Of a stretch of DNA of 64,000 nucleotides, positions 34,799 to 46,200 are shown in pieces. The notes under the pieces were generated by a model. It saw nothing but the letters and a program-made list of their open reading frames with translations. It did no database searches and was not told the origin of the DNA. Location of the stretch: assembly GCF_004798865.1 (NCBI RefSeq), contig NW_025335761.1, positions 24,243,687 to 24,307,686 on the forward strand. Reading direction: 5' to 3'. Positions within the stretch are counted from its first letter, which is position 1; each line of letters starts with the position of its first letter. This stretch comes from Varanus komodoensis. Its lineage: Eukaryota > Chordata > Lepidosauria > Squamata > Varanidae. The position numbers and the translations under genes were made by a program.

Positions 34799-35198
34799 CA
34801 TTTACCTCTCCTTCATGGATCACTGCCTTGTCATGGGGAAGGGGCTTGCATAGCTCAATGAAGCTATGAGCTATGCCGTGCAGGGCCACCCAAGATGAAC
34901 AGGACATAGCAGAGAGCTTGACAAAACGTGATCCACTGGAGAAGGAAATGGCAACCCACTCCAGTATCTTTGCCATGAAAACCCCGTGGGCAGTACCAAA
35001 AGGCAAAAAGATATGACGCCAGAAGATGAGCCCCTCAGGTCGGAAGGTGTCCAATATGCTACTGGGGAAGAATAAAGGTCCAGTACTAGTAGCGCCAGAA
35101 AGAATGAAGCAACTGGGTCAAAGCCAAAAGGACACTCAGTTGCAGATGTATGTGGTGGTGGTGAAAGGAAAGTTTGATGCTGCAAAGATCTATACTCC

Positions 35199-35930
35199 AT
35201 GGGAACCTGGAATGTAAGATCAATGAATCAAGGCAAGCTGGATGTGGTCAAACAAGAGATGACAAGACTGAACATCAACATCTTAGGAATCAGTGAACTA
35301 AAATGGACAGGAATGGGTGAATTTAATTCAGATGACCATCAGGTATACTACTGCGGGCAAGAATCCCTCCAAAGTAATGGAGTAGCCTTCACAGTCAATA
35401 AAAGAGTAGGAAAAGCAGTACTGGGATACAATCTCCAAAATGACAGAATGATTTCAGTTCAAATCCAAGGCAAACCATTCAGCATCAAAATAGTCCAAGT
35501 CTATGCCCCAACCACTGGTGCTGAAGAGGCTGAAGTTGACCGTTTCTATGAAGACCTACAACACCTTCTAGAATTAACACCAAAAATGTTGTCCTTATCA
35601 TCATGGGGGATTGGAATGCTCAATTAGGAAGCCAAAAGATAACCGGAATAACAGGCAGGTTTGGCCTTGGAGTACAAAATGAAGCAGGGCACAGGCTGGT
35701 AGAATTTTGTCAAGAGAATACGATGGTCATAGCAAACACTCTTTTCCAACAACCCAAGAGATGACTCTACACATGGACATCACATGGTCAACACAGAAAT
35801 CAGATTGACTATGTGCTCTGCAGCCAAAGATGGAGAAGCTCTATACAGTCAGTAAAAACTAAACCAGGAGCCAACTGTGGCTCAGATCATGAGCTTCTCG
35901 TTGCAAAATTTAGGCTTAAATTGAAGAAAG
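35199..35930 (+). pseudogene. BovB endonuclease domain remnant
   Basis: APE-type endonuclease of the BovB polyprotein, which nicks the target DNA for reverse transcription. It opens 'MGTWNVRSMNQGKLDVVKQE' and continues with 'LGISELKWTGMGEF', where the Glu of SELKW is the metal-binding acid. After a frameshift upstream of 35600 the next motifs lie in another frame: 'MGDWNAQLG' (35603 on) with the Asp and Asn of the active site, and 'SDHELLVAK' (35882 on) with the terminal Asp-His pair. A stop (TGA, 35762) lies between them. The motifs are complete as a set but are not in one frame. No host function is implied. Confidence 0.9.
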
Positions 35931-35988
35931 TAGGGAAAAATACTAGGTTGCTCAGGTATGACCTAAATCATATCCCTGATGAATAGAG

Positions 35989-37860
35989 GTGACAAATAGA
36001 CTTAAGGAATTAGATCTGATAGACAGAGTGCCTGAACAACTATGGATGGAGGTTCGCAACATTGTACAAGAGGTAGCAACTAAAACCATCCCAAAGAAAA
36101 AGAAATGCAAGAAAGCAAAATGGCTGTCTGAGGAAACTTTACAAATACCTGAGGAAAGAAGAGAAGCGAAAGGCAAGGGAGAAGGAGAAAGATACACCCA
36201 ATTGAATGCAGAATTCCAGAAAATAGCTAGAAGAGATAAGAATGCCTTCTTAAATGAACAGTGCAAAGAAATAGAAGAAAACAATAGAAGATAAGACGCT
36301 AGAGATCTTTTTAAGAAAATTGGAGATATGAAGGGAACGTTTCATGCAAAGATGTGCATGATAAAGGACCAAAATGGCAGGGACCTAACAGAGGCAGAAG
36401 AGATTAAGAAGAGGTGACAAGATTACACAGAGGAACTATACAAGAAAGAGCTTAATGTCCCTGATAACCACGATGGGGGGGTCACTGACCTCGAGCCAGA
36501 CATCCTGGAATGTGAAGTCAAATGGGCCTTAGGAAGTCTGAGCAACGACAAAGCTAGTGGAGGAGACAGTATTCCAGCTGAGCGATTCAAAATCTTAAAA
36601 GACGATGCAGTAAAAGTACTACACTCAATATGCCAGCAAATTTGGAAAACTCAGCACTGGCCACAGGATTGGAAAAGTTCAGTTTACATTCTGATCCTAA
36701 AGAAGGGCAATGCCAAAGAATGTTCAAACTACTGCACCATTGCACTCATTTCACATGCTAGCAAAGTTCTGCTAAAAATCCTACAAGATAGGCTCCAGCA
36801 GTATGTGGTCCAAGAACTAGCAGAAGTACAGGCAGGATTTCGAAGAGGGAGAGGAACTAGAGATCAAATTGCCAACATACGCTGGATCATGGAGAAAGCT
36901 AGGGAGTTCCAGAAAAACATCTACTTCTGCTTCATTGACTATGCTAAAGCCTTTGATTGTGTGGATCACAACAGATTGTGGCAAGTTCTTAAAGAGATGG
37001 GAGTACCAGACCATCTTATTTGTCTCTTGAGAAACCTATATGCGGATCAAGAAGCAACAGTGAGAACTGGACACAGAACCATTGATTGGTTCAAAATTGA
37101 GAAAGGAGTTGGGCAAGGCTGTATACTGTCGCCCTGCCTATTTAACCTATATGCAGAGCACATCATGAGAAAGGCAGGGCTAGATGAATCACCAGTTGGA
37201 ATTAAGATTGCTGGGAGAAATATCAACAACCTCAGATATGCAGATGATACCACTCTAATGGTAGAAAGTGAAGAGGAACTAAAGAGCCTCTTGATGTGGG
37301 TGAAGGAGGAGAGTGCAAAAATTGGCTTGAAATTCAACATTAAGAAAACTAAGATCATGGCATCCGGTCCTATCACTTCCTGACATATAGATGGGGAAGA
37401 AATGGAGGTAGTGACAGATTTTATTTTCCTGGGCTCCAAGATCATCATAGACGGGGATTGCAGCCAAGAAATTAAAAGACGCTTGCTCCTGGGGAGGAAA
37501 GCTATGGCAAATCTAGACAGCAAACTAAAAAGCAGAGACATCACCCTGCCAACAAAAGTGCTTATAGTCAAGGCTATGGTTTTCCCAGTTGCAATGTATG
37601 GCTATGAAAGTTGGACCATAAGGAAGGCTGAGCACCGAAGAACTGAGGCCTTTGAATTGTGGTGCTGGAGGAGGCTCCTGCGAGTCCCTTGGACCACAAG
37701 GCGATCAAACCAGTCAGTCCTAGAGGACATCAATCCTGACTGCTCTTTAGAAGGCCAGATACTGAAGATGAAACTCAAATACTTTGGCCACCTAATGAGA
37801 AGGAAAGACTCCCGAGGCCTTGGCAAGGGGCGGCATAGAAATGTTTTAATAAATAAATAA
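35989..37860 (+). pseudogene. BovB reverse transcriptase region remnant
   Basis: One reading frame holds most of the region: a lysine-rich linker (35989-36294), then the RT, then the C-terminal part (37402-37860). RT motifs seen are 'QAGFRRGRGTRDQI' (36829 on), 'FIDYAKAFDCVDHNRLW', 'GVGQGCILSPCLFNLYAEH', and the catalytic 'LRYADDTTLM' with YADD at 37237-37248. The tail has 'AFELWCWRRLLRVPWTTRR' and 'YFGHLMRRKDS', typical RTE C-terminal blocks. In-frame stops occur after 36294, near 36414 and at 37381-37383. The frame is then interrupted by the L2 tail at 37827. RTE elements encode no RNase H, and none is seen. Confidence 0.95.
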
Positions 37861-37871
37861 ATAAATAAATA
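37827..37871 (+). mobile_element. 45-bp L2 tail nested in BovB
   Basis: GGGGCGGCATAGAAATGTTT followed by (AATA)n matches the extreme 3' end of the L2 family seen in reverse at 19018-19060. BovB coding sequence flanks it on both sides (…'RKDSRGLGK' before; 'LMLGTIEGKG'-like sequence after). It is an extreme 5' truncation and is younger than the BovB copy. Confidence 0.85.
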
Positions 37872-38291
37872 GCCTAATGCTGGGAACAATTGAGGGCAAG
37901 GGGACGGCAGAGAATGAGGTGGGTAGATGGAGTCACTGAAGCAGGTGGTGTGAGCTTGGGTGGACTCCGGGGGATGGTGGAGGACAGGAAGGCCTGGAGG
38001 AATGTTGTCCATGGGGTCGCGATGGGTTGGACATGACTTCGTGACTAACAACAACAACAAATCATTCACCTGATGGGCTTTTCCCATTTACCCCATGAAA
38101 AATGGAGTTACTTTCATCTGGAAAATCTTTTAGTGGTTCTGCAAATAAAACAATATTGCATACTATCATTATGTACCTGTGTGGGAGAATATATGTGCTA
38201 TTCTGTGTATGCACATGTATGTCACACATACACACATTTTGCAACTACTTGTCATTATGAATGTTGGCACAGTCTGCACTTTGGTATAGGA

Positions 38292-39116
38292 CAGGGGTCG
38301 GCAACCCGCGGCTCCGGAGCCGCACATGGCTCTTGAACCCCTCTGCTGTGGCTCCATCACTCAAAACACGCGCCGGCACAGCCGCTGATCTGCTGGAAGC
38401 TTCACTCAGGAACACAGTGCTAGCTAGTTATGAAATCACCTAGTAAAGTAGATCGCTACATTCCTCTGCTAAACAAGCTTCCTGAAGGCTCTCATGTTAC
38501 AGGAAACGCTGCTGAAAAGATTCTCTTTGTCCCAATGTAATCTCCTTCATCTGAATGTTAAAAGCTGCGCTTGGGACCTGTCACAATTCACAGCACTTGA
38601 CTGTTTATCTGCTAATCAGTCATTAAACACACCTATATCTCCGGCACAGTCGCCAATCTGTGGATCTGCACCAATTTACTGAGCTCCCCCCCGCCCCCCC
38701 CCATAGACCAACCATGGATAAATCGAAGAAAAGTTTCTGAAGAAAACCAAACGTTTAATTATATGTGGGTAGATTCATTTGCTTTTACTGCTGACGAACT
38801 TATGGGGTTTGCTGTTTAATGCATGCAGCCCTTTAACACTGACTTTGACTCTTCAGGAAGCTGTTCTCCTATTCAAAATATATGAAAGGGGTCCTACTAG
38901 TTTATAATGTAAGATTAAAAATAACAGTTTTTAGTGACTGAACAAGAGCTGCAGCTAAATCATAATAAAGATATACATAGCATTAAGGTAAAAAACGATA
39001 TATGCAGTGTTATCTTCATTTTAGATGTCAAAAGGGTTTTGCGGCTCCCAGGGTTTTCTTTTGTGTGGGAAACGGGTCCAAATGACTCCTTGAGTGTTAA
39101 AGGTTGCCGACCCCTG
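38292..39116. mobile_element. hAT DNA transposon, internally deleted
   Basis: Terminal inverted repeats are CAGGGGTCGGCAACC at both ends (perfect over 15 bp), with GCGGCTCC subterminally on each side. The 8-bp target duplication GTATAGGA is perfect (38284-38291 and 39117-39124). These are full hAT hallmarks. The interior keeps a start of the transposase (38714 on) but lacks the catalytic core, so it is a non-autonomous deletion derivative of 825 bp. The intact target duplication suggests a fairly recent insertion compared with the LINE copies around it. Confidence 0.95.
38714..38819 (+). pseudogene. hAT transposase N-terminal remnant
   Basis: The start ATGGATAAATCGAAGAAAA gives MDKSKK. One frame later the sequence reads 'VSEENQTFNYMWVDSFAFTA', close to the N-terminus of ZBED/EPM2AIP1-like hAT transposases, which begin MDKxKKKxxEENRxFxxxWxxxFxF. 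A one-base shift separates the two parts and a TAA follows about 35 codons later. The zinc-finger and catalytic parts are absent. Confidence 0.7.
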
Positions 39117-39124
39117 GTATAGGA

Positions 39125-39955
39125 GAAAGCATTTTCAGCAGAATAACTTTTTCAGCTAATGGGTGGGAAGTGACTATTGGAAAAGTGTTTACAATTAAAT
39201 TGCACCACACTTCTTTTAATTTGTGGTGTTTTATGTCTTCTCATAGGCTGGCGCCTGTGAGAAAAATCTGGCAGTGATCTCCTGTACTTAAGCTTTTAGC
39301 GTGGGAACTTACTTTGTTAAGGACTGCAAACATAAAAGCAGGCAACTTTATTGGGAGCTGATCTGTTGCTATTTTAGAGTAATATCACATGGAGCTTTTG
39401 GTAACATAATGCTAACATTAAATCTGCCATATTAGTAAAAACAAAACAAAAAAACCCGCACTCTTTAATGTGCATAATATAAATGAGATCCTGCTGTTCA
39501 CAGCCACATCAGAATCGTGCAAGTTGTCTTTGCCATGTGCAGCAGTAGAACTAGTACTCAGATGAGTGAACCTGTCTCTAAACATTTCAGTATGGATTTT
39601 TGTATTAAAGGTACTATTCTCCACTCCACTGTGCTCCTGAAAGAGCTCCACTAGATAACACCGAACAAACATAATGGTGGTACAGATATAAGATCTCTTT
39701 GCTGTAGTTATTAAACCTTTCTGAACTCTGAAATTTTAAAAACATTGAAAGTGTAAATTCAGTTAAGTGCATATTAGGGTTACCAGTCTTACCAGTGCTA
39801 CTGCAGGACCACTAGCTAAACCTGGTAAGAAGTCCTCAAAACCACCTGGACTCATCAGCCTACTGGGCTGAACCACCATATTAATTTTACCTCCCAATGA
39901 ATGTCACAAACAACTGGAAGGTCAAAACTGAACTACTAGTGATCTGTGCTTGGCT
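39125..39955. other. No recognised feature
   Basis: No supported gene or repeat. The last 100 bp may belong to the L2 that follows. Confidence 0.5.
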
Positions 39956-39959
39956 TATG

Positions 39960-41285
39960 GCAAATGCTTCCTTCCTCGGCAAGGTCCTTGAGTTGGTGGT
40001 AGCCATCCAGCTCTAGGCACTCTTGGATGAGACTGATGATCTGGATCATTTCATCTGGGGTTCAGGCTAGGGTTTGTCACAGAAACAGTTTTGGTCACTC
40101 TGTATGATGGCCTGTGTAGGGAAAGAAGTGGAGGGTGTGTGACTCTGGTGATACTCTTGGATCTCTTCAGAGGCTTTTGATTTCTTTAACTATGGTATCC
40201 TTCTGGGGTGACTGTCTGAGCTGCAAGTACTCCATTCTTACCTGGATGGCCAGCTCCAGAGGGTGGTGATTTGGAAATATTGCTCTGTCCCATGGATTCT
40301 CCAGCATGGGGTTCCTCAGGGGTTGGTCCTACCCCCACATGCTGCATGAAGCTGCTGAGTAGGGTCAAGGGTAAAACAGTAGAGTTTGGAGTGCACACAG
40401 AGCCCTATTTCTCCTCCTCACTTTCATTAGGTGCCTGGTGGCAACAATGAACTGAATGAGGGCTAAGAAACTGAAGTTCAATCCAGACAAGACCAAGATG
40501 CTCTTAATGGGTAGTTCTTCTGACTGAATGGAAGGAGTTACTTGTTTGGAAAAGGGTTGCACTCCCCTTGAAGGAGCAGGTTCATAGCTTTGGGATGCTC
40601 CTTCATCACTTGCAGCTCAGGTGGCCTCAGTTGCACGGAGTACTTTCTACCAGCTTTGGCTGGTGGCCCAGCTACAGCCCTATTTGAACAGGGATAGCCT
40701 GATTCCAGAAATCTACACTCTGGTAATCTCTAAGTCAGCTTGCTTATTTATTTTTTTATTTAAAACTTTTATAACCCATCCACCACTCTGACATCTTGGG
40801 ATGGCTTACAACAGTACGCTTTGTGTGGGGCTGTCCTTGAGGACTGCTCAGAAGTTACAGCTTGTGCAAAATATGGCAGCCAGATTAATAACTGGCAGAA
40901 CTAGACATATAAGATTAATATGGTCTGCTTGCATTGGTTGCCTACATGTTACCAAGCCCACTGGTAGCCTTACACAGCTTGGGACCATGATACCTGATAG
41001 AAAACCTGTCCTGACCCCAGGACCTGGACACAATGATCTGCATCTGAAACTTTTCTCTGGCTGCCACTTCCAAGGGAATTTGGAAAGATGCAGCAAGGAA
41101 AAGGGCTTTCTGAGCGATGGCTCTCAAGTGCAAAACTTCTCAGGCCTGTCTGGTGTTGAAATTGTCATCTTTTAGGGATCAGGTTAGAACTGCCTTCTAC
41201 TCCCAGGCATTTACTGGTTTTAATCAGGAGGGAGCTTCAGAGAGCTCAACTATTGGGGAGTACAGAAATGAAAATGAGAGTAAAT
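39960..41285 (+). mobile_element. L2 LINE, RT to 3' end
   Basis: Long decayed L2 copy. Blocks in order: 'LGKVLELVVAIQLALGT'-like sequence near 39975; 'DHFIWGSG..FVTETVLVTLYDGLCRE' near 40045; 'LKFNPDKTKMLLMGSSSD' near 40470; 'VARSTFYQLWLVAQLQPYLN' near 40640; 'LCVGLSLRTAQKLQLVQNMA' and 'ARLITGRTRHIR' in the frame 40801-41175. It ends with the L2 tail phrase 'AGAGAGCTCAACTATTGGGG' near 41238. Many frameshifts and stops. A second L2-type tail is nested at 40743-40806 on the other strand. The RT catalytic box is lost or unrecognisable. Confidence 0.85.
40743..40806 (-). mobile_element. Nested L2/SINE-type tail (minus)
   Basis: 'TTATTTATTTTTTTATTTAA' then 'ATAACCCATCCACC...GGGATGGCTTAC' is the reverse of an L2-group tail. 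It breaks the surrounding L2 coding sequence between 'LVIS' and 'STLCVGLSL'. GCTTA at both edges (40742-40746, 40804-40808) may be a short target duplication. Confidence 0.65.
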
Positions 41286-43155
41286 TAGAGTAAAAATAAT
41301 AAAATAGTCAATGATCTAGTAAAATTGGCTGGATTCTTACAACTGTATCATCCATTTTTTTGTTACTTTTGTTTTTTGGTGAAACCTAGAAATCATTCCA
41401 TTATATTGGAATGGCAGCCTGCTTGATTCTAAGAGTGCATGTTCAATTTCCTGGGGAACAGACCCATTTCACATAGGAGGTAAGAAGTGTATTGTCCATT
41501 ATATGGACAGTTTCGTTCTATGTTTACATCTGATTATCTGCTTACTCTTCTCTAATAGGCTAGTTTTCCAAATCTTTCCAAAATAATTATATAAATGCAC
41601 TTCAGAGCCAGTGTCAGGGTGCAAGGATCCTTTGTCTGGATATATTCCAATTGGATATGCCATACATAGGAAAACTTTCTACTTTTCTTTTTCTGATGCA
41701 CCATATGGCTAACACCATTTTGAAATTTCTTAGATAAAGAACTTTTGGAAAACATGTGAATTTGGAGCTCTGCCCAGGGAAAACATCATGCCATGCAGGG
41801 GAAAAAAAGTATTTTGCATTTTCTAGTTTTTGCCATTTTCATTTAGTTGATATCCCAAATAAGCATGCCAGGGAAAACATGGAAGAGAAAGCAAAGACCC
41901 AGCTTACTTCCCCACCCACTCGCCACTCACTGCATCCACTGCCCTCACATGCCAAGGAAGTGAAGGCCAGTGGGAGGACTTTTGCAGAATGAGAAGGCTG
42001 GCAAAGACAGGGGAAGGGAATTTTTCAGAACTTGGGACTGACTTGATCTGAGATTTTCTTTTTTAAAGCACTCAGATAATTTCCAAATTATTCCAAGGTG
42101 AGAGCTTTCCTATTTCTGCGACACCACAATGGCTTTTTCTATGCAAGGCTGTTAATGTGATGTATCCACTTTCAGAATGAGAAATGAGCACTACGTAAAT
42201 ATTCTTTTGTTTCCCTGATTTTCTGCTACCAGGTGGAACTCTGGTAAAGTAGAATAACTCAAATGCATGCTGAAAAAAATCTTTTGCTTTTTGAATAAAT
42301 ACTTGCATTTTTAAAAACCTTACTGAAAATTTAGACACAGAAATGAAATGCAAGGGCTACAGTGTCATCTAAAGAATCCATAAACAACCACATAGAGTAA
42401 TTGAAACTATCTAAATGGAAACTATAAGGTTACTGATAAAATTCAAAACAGATGAAGACACAAATTTTGTAATGATACAAAATACAAATATCATAACAAA
42501 AATTCATGACCAGCTGCATCATTATTCAAAGTTCATGCTATGAACTATGTTTTATTCCAGAAGATCATTGAGGCTTTCTTTGGTTAAAGCTTAAATGTGC
42601 CATTTCTCCCTGTGGAAAAAAGCTTTTGAACCGTAGCTGTTTCAATTAGCCATTGGTTAATTCATCCCAATGTTTGCCAATGTCAAGCACTAAATTTTCT
42701 AATAGCTGAATTCCAGTCAGATCAATGGAAAGCTAGCTGGGTGGCAACGCTTCTAAAGATATGATTACCAGAAGAAGCCATCTGAAAGAAATTCTTCTTC
42801 AGAAATATCTCTATAAATAGAGATGAAGGTGGGTTTGCAGTTGCCATCAGTAGCTTTGCTCTGCAGTTGACCTAGATTAAAAGGATACCCCTTCCCACAC
42901 TTTCAGTTTATATTGTTTTTATTTTAATAATCTTAAGATGCATCCACTTTCTCTGACTCTTTTTCTAAGTTTCGGCTTTAAAAGAAAAAACAATAATACA
43001 GCTTTTACTGTGAGTTCTTCCCTGTAGGGAATAAAAAAGAGAAAGCCTCTTGCTGACTGGTTTCATTTTACTTTTCTCCACAGTGAGAAAAAGAACCCCA
43101 AACATAATTCCATGGAGATTAGAAGACCCTTTAAATAAGAAACAGAAGATACTTG
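41286..43155. other. No recognised feature
   Basis: No gene or repeat family recognised in this interval. Confidence 0.55.
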
Positions 43156-43157
43156 GG

Positions 43158-43256
43158 GGTGCAATGTTATGCATATTTAGACAGGAAAAAGGCCCAGCGT
43201 GCTTCAGTCACCCAAAGTTGCACTCCTTTTTACTATCAAAACCTGCATAGCATTAA
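43158..43256. repeat. Fold-back interspersed repeat, degenerate copy
   Basis: The start GGTGCAATGTTATGCATATT and the end 'CCTGCATAGCATTAAGCCT' resemble the two inverted ends of the family at 16690-16815. Very diverged; assignment is tentative. Confidence 0.4.
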
Positions 43257-43259
43257 GCC

Positions 43260-46200
43260 TTTAATTCTTTTAAAAGCTACCTTAAACAAGATATTAGTTG
43301 TGTGAAATATTGTACAAGTCTCATGTAGATGGTCCAGTTATTTGAATTTTGTACAGGTTTAAACTAGCCTTGCAAAGAATTGGTTACTCACCCTCAGCTT
43401 TGTTGACCCACAAAACTTTTTCTTCCTCAGTCTTTCTTTACTTGCAACTAGAGAAAGTGGGCCTGTACGTTTCAATTCATTAAAAAACAAAAAAACAAAA
43501 CAGGTTTCTTTTCTCCTGAATATGAAGAACTTTTCAGAATTTGGGCATGTTCTTATGATAGGTGAAATTCTCACCTATCCAAATAAGTCAAATTCAATAC
43601 TATTTCCTGCATGGAGAAGGACCATTGTGTCATGTAGTCATTAAAAATGAGGAGCCTGTCAGGGAAGAGAGAACAGTGGGTCAGGGAAGAAAGAACAAGC
43701 AAAGAACAAGATGGTTAAAAAGAGAGGGATTCATGTCCTGACTTTTAAGAGCTAAGCTTTCAAAGCCCTGAACCTGAACAAACAAATCTGTCAATTTTGA
43801 TTTCTCCCCCCTTTTAAAAAGCTTTCACATTCTTTTTGACCCCAATACAGGGAACTGATTGAATTTTGGTAGATTATTTAGAAACTGAATTGAAACACAA
43901 TTCCCATCCTTCTCCACTTCCAATCCACTTTGACTACCCACCTTGGTGTTACTGTGGGGTTATGTCAGCTCAAGTGGCCAACATGGAGCAAAAGCATATA
44001 AAAAGCCATGTGGAATGTCATGTTAAAGAGGAACAGCAATACTGGAAGCTAGTGTCGCTTCTTTTGCAGTATCATACTACAATCCCTTTCTGTCTCAGTG
44101 AATGAGCACTTTTTGCATAATGTGGACAAAGAGGAAAGTAAAAAATTGTGCCTATTTGCAGGTGCAAAGAAAAAAAAAAAGGCATGGGCAGTCATGGGCA
44201 GCCCGTATGCAGTTTGAAGAAGCAGATTGTGTCTGCCCCTTGAGAGGCTCATGAAAGCTTTTGTCCTTTCATGAAAAGCTCATGAAAGACTGTGTCCTTA
44301 TTCTACCCTGAGATATACATCCTGGCCTGTTTGGTTACTATAACTTGGACTTTGCTATTGGACTTGCCGGTAAACTTACATTCAAGACTCTGTCCTGCCC
44401 CAAGTTCTGTTGCCCTGGTCATGGTGCCTGTCTTTTCTCTGGCTGCCCACATCCTGGCTCCAGACCCTGCCAGACCCTCCTGTAGTTCTGTTTCTGGAGA
44501 TGTGGAAAAATGTGGCTTAGAAAAGCTGCTTCTCCATGGCTGTATTCTTTATGAGTTTATAAATTCTGTCTGTTGTTTCTCAGTGTCACAGTTCATGAGC
44601 TTCAGTAATCAGTCGGGAATCACTTCAGCAATTATGTGACAGCAGCCCTGCAGGAATCTCTTTCACAGGAATCTCTTAATACTGCACCAACTTTGCATCC
44701 AATATGCACAAGCAAATCAATGTGCTTCATCCCCATGGCTAAATAAACACAAAGCAATCCTGTGTCATGCACTGCTTTATCTCTTGCTGCCTCTGCAGTT
44801 GCTAGGCAACGGAAGGCCTCCCAGCCAGTTCCAGAGTGACCTGGAAGAGGTTGCTGTGGTGCAGCAAAGGCCTGCTCTGGGGCCCAAGGCCCAGCTCTCC
44901 ACAGCCTAGCACACCCCGCTGTTCACCCAGAGTGCGGCATGTGATGTGAGGCACCAGAAGCAAACTCCACATTATCCCTGTCACTAAGATGCTGCTAGAA
45001 CTCATGTGAGTTTGGAGTGTGAGGTTTTCATTTTCTTCAGTATTTAATACTGGTTTGGTTATCTAGTTATGTGAGCAGCATTGTTTCCCATTCAGGACCA
45101 TCTCTCCGCACCTCTTAAGCTGTTCTGAAGAAAGGGTGGCCCAAAGAAAAAGGAACCCCCTTCAGGAGTTTAACTGAACACAGGAGGACTAAACGCTATG
45201 GGGACAGGGACGCTGGCTCAGTTTTTCTGTGCTTGTGGGTTCCTCTTCAGATCACTGCATGTTCAATGTGAAGAAGGTTTCTGTGCAAGTTCAGCTGAAC
45301 AGCGTTAGAAATTCCCTTCATGGTGAATGTGGAAAAGTTTGATGAGGAGCCTTCATACACAGGGAAGCTGAGAGGAATGTGGCCTTATGCAGTTTTAGTC
45401 CTGAATAGCTAAAGAGGACTAGAGAACAATTTATTTCTAGAAGAGCACTGCCTATATGAAACTCATAAAAAGCCACCGCTCAAAGCCAGACAATGTAATA
45501 TTATATTACGTACTGAAGTGATTGTGAAAGTGATAAAGTTATTAGCGTGAATGGGAAGGTGCCATAATACTTAATTCTGGGACTGTCACAAGTATGCTAA
45601 TTTTACAGGCAGGGATGGAGGACAATCATGTTATTATTTGCTATATTTCCTTTATATATGGCTATGTAAGAAAAGCATGCGTATTTTTGTGTATTTACTT
45701 GTACCATGAAGTGCTTTGCATGTTAATTTGCCAAACACACAGAAAGAGAAAGAGTTAAAGATGAAAGTAAGGGTATGTTTCTGAGACATATACATTGCAT
45801 TTCTTCACACTTACACCTTAGTGTTTGACCACATTTGACCATATGCTGTGATGCACAATGCACAGTGAACTTTAGGCATTAATATCACTCCTGTATAATA
45901 TCATTCCATGTAAAGTTCCCTGCTCATGCAAAAGTTAACAGGTTTGGTCATGGCTTTTGTGGGTACAGTTTCTGTACACAAAGGGATTTCCCTTGTAATA
46001 GGTTATAGACTTGATGGCATCCTATTTTCTCTCCTATCCACTTGTAAAATAGCACATGCATGAGTACCCATTTGGTCATTGTGATGAATAGGAATGTTTT
46101 GTGCACTTCCCATAATTCCACTCTGTATGGTCAAGGTTGATTATTGTGAACTGCCTGGGGATCTTCTGCACAGGTTGGAGAAGCCAGTTGGCCAAGAGAA

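Larger units (their letters stand above)
34808..38062 (+). mobile_element. BovB (RTE) LINE, near full length
   Basis: The 5' region has 'GGAGAAGGAAATGGCAACCC' plus 'ACTCCAGTATCTTTGCC', the known BovB leader. The 3' end has 'GGTCGCGATGGGTTGGACAT' and a terminal (CAA)n, again diagnostic. Between them lie an AP-type endonuclease and an RT in the BovB order. The length of about 3.25 kb agrees with a full-length BovB. CATTTACCT (34799-34807) and CATTCACCT (38063-38071) may be the 9-bp target duplication with one mismatch. The ORF is broken by a frameshift in the endonuclease and several stops, so it is inactive. A 45-bp L2 tail is nested at 37827-37871. BovB is abundant in squamates and known for horizontal spread by established work. 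Confidence 0.95.

Noticed and set aside
37047-37571. 174-codon open frame on the minus strand
   Set aside because: It is the antisense shadow of the BovB RT (plus strand), which carries all RT motifs.
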